9,262 bases of DNA from Dehalococcoidia bacterium (GTDB lineage: Bacteria > Chloroflexota > Dehalococcoidia > Dehalococcoidales > BS750m-G39). The stretch is taken from assembly GCA_030616265.1 (NCBI GenBank), contig JAUWXS010000017.1:1-9262 (forward strand). Direction: 5' to 3'. Positions 7,166 through 9,262 of this stretch are shown piece by piece. The notes below the pieces were generated by a model. The model had not been told where the DNA came from. It saw only the letters and a program-made list of their open reading frames with translations, and did not search any database. Positions within the stretch are counted from its first letter, which is position 1. The number at the start of each line of letters is the position of its first letter. Both the position numbers and the translations under genes were made by a program.

Positions 7166-7387
7166 TTATAGAGAACAGGAGCTACAGGTATTGGAGCTGC
7201 AAGTGCTACAGGCGCTTCCGTTCCCGGAAGGCTCCGACCCGTCAGAAGTTCTGATGAATGATGAAAGCGCTCGCTGAGCACTACTTCCACAATTCGGGCA
7301 GAGCGCACTCTCCCCCGACTGGCTCATGGCTTTGAGCAACTCAAATTTCAACTGGCACTTGGCACAAGCATACTCGTATATCGGCAT
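7166..7387 (-). CDS. FmdB-family zinc-ribbon protein with Cys/Ser-rich tail
   Basis: A 73-residue protein starting MPIYEYACAKCQLKFELL, the characteristic opening of the FmdB/CxxC zinc-ribbon family. The ribbon uses Cys8/Cys11 and Cys30/Cys33 (CPNCGS). After about residue 45 comes a low-complexity linker rich in Ser and Gly, then a tail with four further cysteines (60, 63, 68, 71) in CSTCSSNTCSSCSL. Family members have been called putative regulators, on weak grounds; a metal-binding role is what the sequence supports. An AGAAGG ribosome site precedes the ATG, and the gene lies 24 bases after the Nfu-like gene and 15 before the next small cysteine protein. The function in this operon is unknown. 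Confidence 0.9.
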   Translation of the reverse strand: MPIYEYACAKCQLKFELLKAMSQSGESALCPNCGSSAQRALSSFIRTSDGSEPSGNGSACSTCSSNTCSSCSL

Positions 7388-7411
7388 TAATCCGCCTTCT
7401 GAAAACTACAG

Positions 7412-7630
7412 TCAAACGGCAATGACTTCTTTAACCTCGGCTATCTGCTCCTTGAGCAGCCGTTCAATCCCCTGCTTCAAGGTCACCGTCGCTACCGGGC
7501 AACTGGCGCAGGCGCCAGTGAGCCTTACCTTAACCACCCCATCCTCCACATCCACCAGCTCGACGTCACCGCCGTCGGCTTGCAAAGCCGGTTTTATCTT
7601 AGCTAAGGCTTGTTCCACCTTTTCACGCAT
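7412..7630 (-). CDS. NifU C-terminal-domain (Nfu-type) iron-sulfur carrier
   Basis: A 72-residue stand-alone Nfu domain. It shows IKPALQADGGDVELVDVEDG at about residues 12-31 and the cluster-binding pair Cys41/Cys44 in GACASCPVATVTLKQGIE. Nfu domains bind a [4Fe-4S] cluster between two monomers and pass it to target proteins. The gene begins 16 bases after the large-subunit stop, with a very strong ribosome site (AAGGAGGAGG, ending six bases before the ATG), which suggests abundant translation. Its place between the large subunit and the other small genes suggests cluster supply to the hydrogenase small subunit or MvhD; this is inference. The N-terminal IscU-like and ferredoxin-like domains of full-length NifU are absent, which is common. 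Confidence 0.95.
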   Translation of the reverse strand: MREKVEQALAKIKPALQADGGDVELVDVEDGVVKVRLTGACASCPVATVTLKQGIERLLKEQIAEVKEVIAV

Positions 7631-7646
7631 GACTTTCCTCCTCCTT

Positions 7647-9104
7647 TTAGTTTACCAGTTTTTTCACCAGGTCACCATTAGCGTCGTATACGCTCACCTC
7701 AAGCGGCGTCCGGCCGGGGAGAGAATGGGTGGCGCAGGCGTGACAGGGGTCATAGGCCCTGAAGGCCATCTCAATCATGTTGAGAATGCCATCGGGGACA
7801 TCGCCATTCTTTATCAGCGCCTTGGCCGCCTTCTCCACCGACATGTTTATTGCCGCCGAGTTATTCTGGGTGGCTACAATCAGGTTGACGCCGGTGAGAA
7901 TGCCCTTTTCGTCGGTCTGGTAGTGGTGGATAAGAGTGCCCCGGGGGGCTTCCACCACCCCTATCCCCTCTTTGGGCGTCTCGGTGGGCAGATTTACGAT
8001 GTCATCAGAGGTAATCTCGGGGTCTTTGGCTAACTCCAGCGTCCGTTCGGCGGCGTAGAGCGCCTCCACCAGGCGGGCCCAGTGGAAAGCAAGCGTGCTG
8101 TGCACCGGCTTGCCCCCCAGAGTTGAGTACATTTTATCGTAGGCTTCCTGGGCCAGCGGCGTGGTCATGCCATCGGAGACGTTCAGCCGCGCCAGCGGGG
8201 CCACCCGAAAAACACCGCTCTCCTTGCCGTCAACAAAGCCCTTCCAGCCTACTTTCTTGAGGTAAGAGAAGCGGACATAGGTCCAGGGCTCGACATGCTC
8301 ACTGATGTGGTCCAGATAGTTCTGAACCTTAAACTTGGCAAACTCTTTGCCATCGGGGTCAACCACCCTGATCTGGCCGTCATAAAAGTTGACCTTGTTC
8401 TTCTCGTCCACCAACCCCATATAGTAGGTCTTATGGGAGTAGATGTCGCCGGTGACCAGGTCAACATAGTCCTTATTCTTGAGCACCACGTCGTCAAAAA
8501 GCCCGAGGGCAACCTTGCAGAGCTCAACTCCATATTCCCCGGCCTCGATAATGGTCTTTCTCTCATCCTCGGTAATCTGCTTGGACACCCCTCCCGGTAA
8601 GCCGCAGGTGGGCATAACCGGCTTGCCCCCGATTATCCTCAGCACATTCCTCATCCGCTTCCGCATCTCTATAACCTTGCCCCCCACCTCCAACCCCACC
8701 TTGGCGATAACGCCCAGTACGTTTCTCTCGGCGGCTGGTGCCGTCGGCCCGACGACAAAGTCGGGACCGCCCAAAAAGACGAAGTGCAGTATATGGTCTT
8801 CGGCGTAGAAAGCGCTGTACATCAGCTCCCTTATCTTCTTGGCCGCCGATGTCGGCTCAACCTTGAACAGGTCGTCCAGGGCTTTGGTCGACGCCAAATG
8901 GTGAGCGGTGGGGCAGACGCCGCATATCATGGTGGTGATGCGGGGCATCTCTTCGGCGGCTCTCCCCTCGGAGAACTTCTCAAACCCCCTCAGTTCGGGG
9001 ATCTGGAGGCAGGCCCGCTCGCAATTGCCCTCATCCTCGAGGAATATCTCTATCCTGCCATGTCCCTCAAGCCTGGTGATGGGGTCTCTGGTTATTTTCT
9101 TCAA
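7647..9104 (-). CDS. mvhA: [NiFe] hydrogenase large (catalytic) subunit, MvhA/VhuA-like group 3
   Basis: The 485-residue catalytic subunit that splits or forms hydrogen at a Ni-Fe(CN)2CO centre, expected in the cytoplasm. The N-terminal RLEGHGRIEI precedes the L1 nickel motif ICGVCPTAHH (Cys61, Cys64, His68). The L2 motif DPCHACATH has Cys454 and Cys457, and His460 marks the expected cleavage point, leaving a 25-residue C-terminal extension beginning SLPGR. All four nickel cysteines are present, with no selenocysteine. The start is a TTG at 9104 with AAGGAG six bases upstream; a nearby ATG at 9109 is out of frame and hits a stop at once. The TTG overlaps the stop of the small-subunit gene (TTGA). 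Length and motif style fit group 3 enzymes of the Mvh/Vhu or sulfhydrogenase type. The mvhD gene downstream favours Mvh (group 3c), but a tree would be needed to fix the subgroup. Confidence 0.96.
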   Translation of the reverse strand: MKKITRDPITRLEGHGRIEIFLEDEGNCERACLQIPELRGFEKFSEGRAAEEMPRITTMICGVCPTAHHLASTKALDDLFKVEPTSAAKKIRELMYSAFYAEDHILHFVFLGGPDFVVGPTAPAAERNVLGVIAKVGLEVGGKVIEMRKRMRNVLRIIGGKPVMPTCGLPGGVSKQITEDERKTIIEAGEYGVELCKVALGLFDDVVLKNKDYVDLVTGDIYSHKTYYMGLVDEKNKVNFYDGQIRVVDPDGKEFAKFKVQNYLDHISEHVEPWTYVRFSYLKKVGWKGFVDGKESGVFRVAPLARLNVSDGMTTPLAQEAYDKMYSTLGGKPVHSTLAFHWARLVEALYAAERTLELAKDPEITSDDIVNLPTETPKEGIGVVEAPRGTLIHHYQTDEKGILTGVNLIVATQNNSAAINMSVEKAAKALIKNGDVPDGILNMIEMAFRAYDPCHACATHSLPGRTPLEVSVYDANGDLVKKLVN

Positions 9105-9262
9105 TCCATTCTCCTTCTTCTCAGCAGGGAAGCCGCCAGGCCGAAGCGATAGACCGTTCCCGCCGGGTCGGCAATGCTGTCAATCAGGTTTTTGACCTCT
9201 TCCTCGGTCATGTCCTTCTCCCCGTTCAGCCCCAGTATAGAGGCGACCATGGAAAGGGCTTT
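9101..9262 (-). CDS. mvhG: C-terminal end of [NiFe] hydrogenase small subunit, MvhG-like (5' part outside window)
   Basis: The open frame enters at base 9262 and ends with TGA at 9103-9101, giving the last 53 residues of the upstream gene. The segment contains a helix-like ALSMVASILGLNG, then an acidic MTEEEVKNLIDSI, then DPAGTVYRFGLAASLL. The last part resembles the DP(A/V)GTxYRFxLxxS ending of MvhG/VhuG-type small subunits. Gene order (small subunit directly before large) and the four-base overlap with the TTG start of mvhA support this. The final residues RRRRMD are encoded by the purine-rich stretch that also holds the mvhA ribosome-binding site. The iron-sulfur cysteines of the small subunit lie outside the window, so cluster content cannot be judged. 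Confidence 0.85.
   Translation of the reverse strand, partial: KALSMVASILGLNGEKDMTEEEVKNLIDSIADPAGTVYRFGLAASLLRRRRMD
9111..9116 (-). promoter_or_regulatory. Shine-Dalgarno site that supports the TTG start of the large subunit
   Basis: AAGGAG on the minus strand lies six bases before the TTG at 9104, inside the last codons of the small-subunit gene. It supports an otherwise unusual TTG start. Nothing else in frame upstream is credible, and the start overlaps the preceding stop codon. Confidence 0.75.

Noticed and set aside
7725..7745. Possible selenocysteine in the C-terminal nickel motif, as in some Vhu-type enzymes
   Set aside because: Both nickel-binding positions are ordinary Cys codons, and no in-frame TGA occurs in the large subunit before its TAA stop.
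7326..8033. A 235-residue plus-strand frame spanning parts of four minus-strand genes
   Set aside because: It crosses the boundaries of the FmdB-like, Nfu-like and large-subunit genes on the other strand and has a Ser/Thr-rich artefactual composition.
1..9262. CRISPR arrays, tRNA or rRNA genes, insertion sequences or prophage genes
   Set aside because: The window is filled end to end by hydrogenase-related coding sequence with gaps of about 25 bases or less; no spaced direct repeats, transposase motifs or RNA-gene patterns were seen.

Overview
The window is a single minus-strand block of [NiFe]-hydrogenase genes, read from high to low coordinates. Fourteen genes can be supported: twelve complete and one cut at each edge. 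They are almost gapless. The largest non-coding gap is about 25 bases, and several stop/start codons overlap by four bases. This looks like one transcript or two at most. No promoter, terminator, RNA gene, repeat array or mobile element is visible, and the promoter probably lies beyond base 9262. Long plus-strand reading frames are antisense shadows.

Layout in transcription order. (1) 9262-7647: the end of a hydrogenase small subunit (MvhG-like) and a complete [NiFe] large subunit (MvhA/VhuA-like, group 3). (2) 7630-6911: three very small proteins, namely an Nfu-type NifU C-terminal domain, an FmdB-family zinc ribbon with a cysteine-rich tail, and an unrecognised six-cysteine protein. (3) 6898-6042: a hydrogenase maturation endopeptidase and an MvhD-type iron-sulfur subunit. 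(4) 6016-1: the maturation genes hypF, a flavin reductase-like gene, hypC, hypD, hypE, hypA and hypB (hypB cut at base 1).

How it works together. HypF and HypE make the cyanide ligand from carbamoyl phosphate. HypC and HypD assemble the Fe(CN)2CO unit, and HypA and HypB deliver nickel. The endopeptidase then trims the large subunit after the His of its C-terminal DPCxxCxxH motif. MvhG and MvhA would oxidise hydrogen in the cytoplasm and pass electrons through MvhD, classically to a heterodisulfide-reductase-like HdrA. No HdrA is in the window, so the final acceptor is unknown.

Organism. The sequence looks like an anaerobic bacterium or archaeon of moderately high GC that uses ATG, GTG and TTG starts with strong Shine-Dalgarno sites. 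The Mvh/Vhu-type hydrogenase with a complete hyp set resembles anaerobic Chloroflexota (Dehalococcoidia-like) or similar uncultured subsurface lineages. That placement is an impression, not a demonstrated result.

Most of the window is a well-understood system. The less explained parts are the small-protein insert that separates mvhGA from mvhD, and the flavin reductase-like gene coupled to hypF inside the hyp genes.
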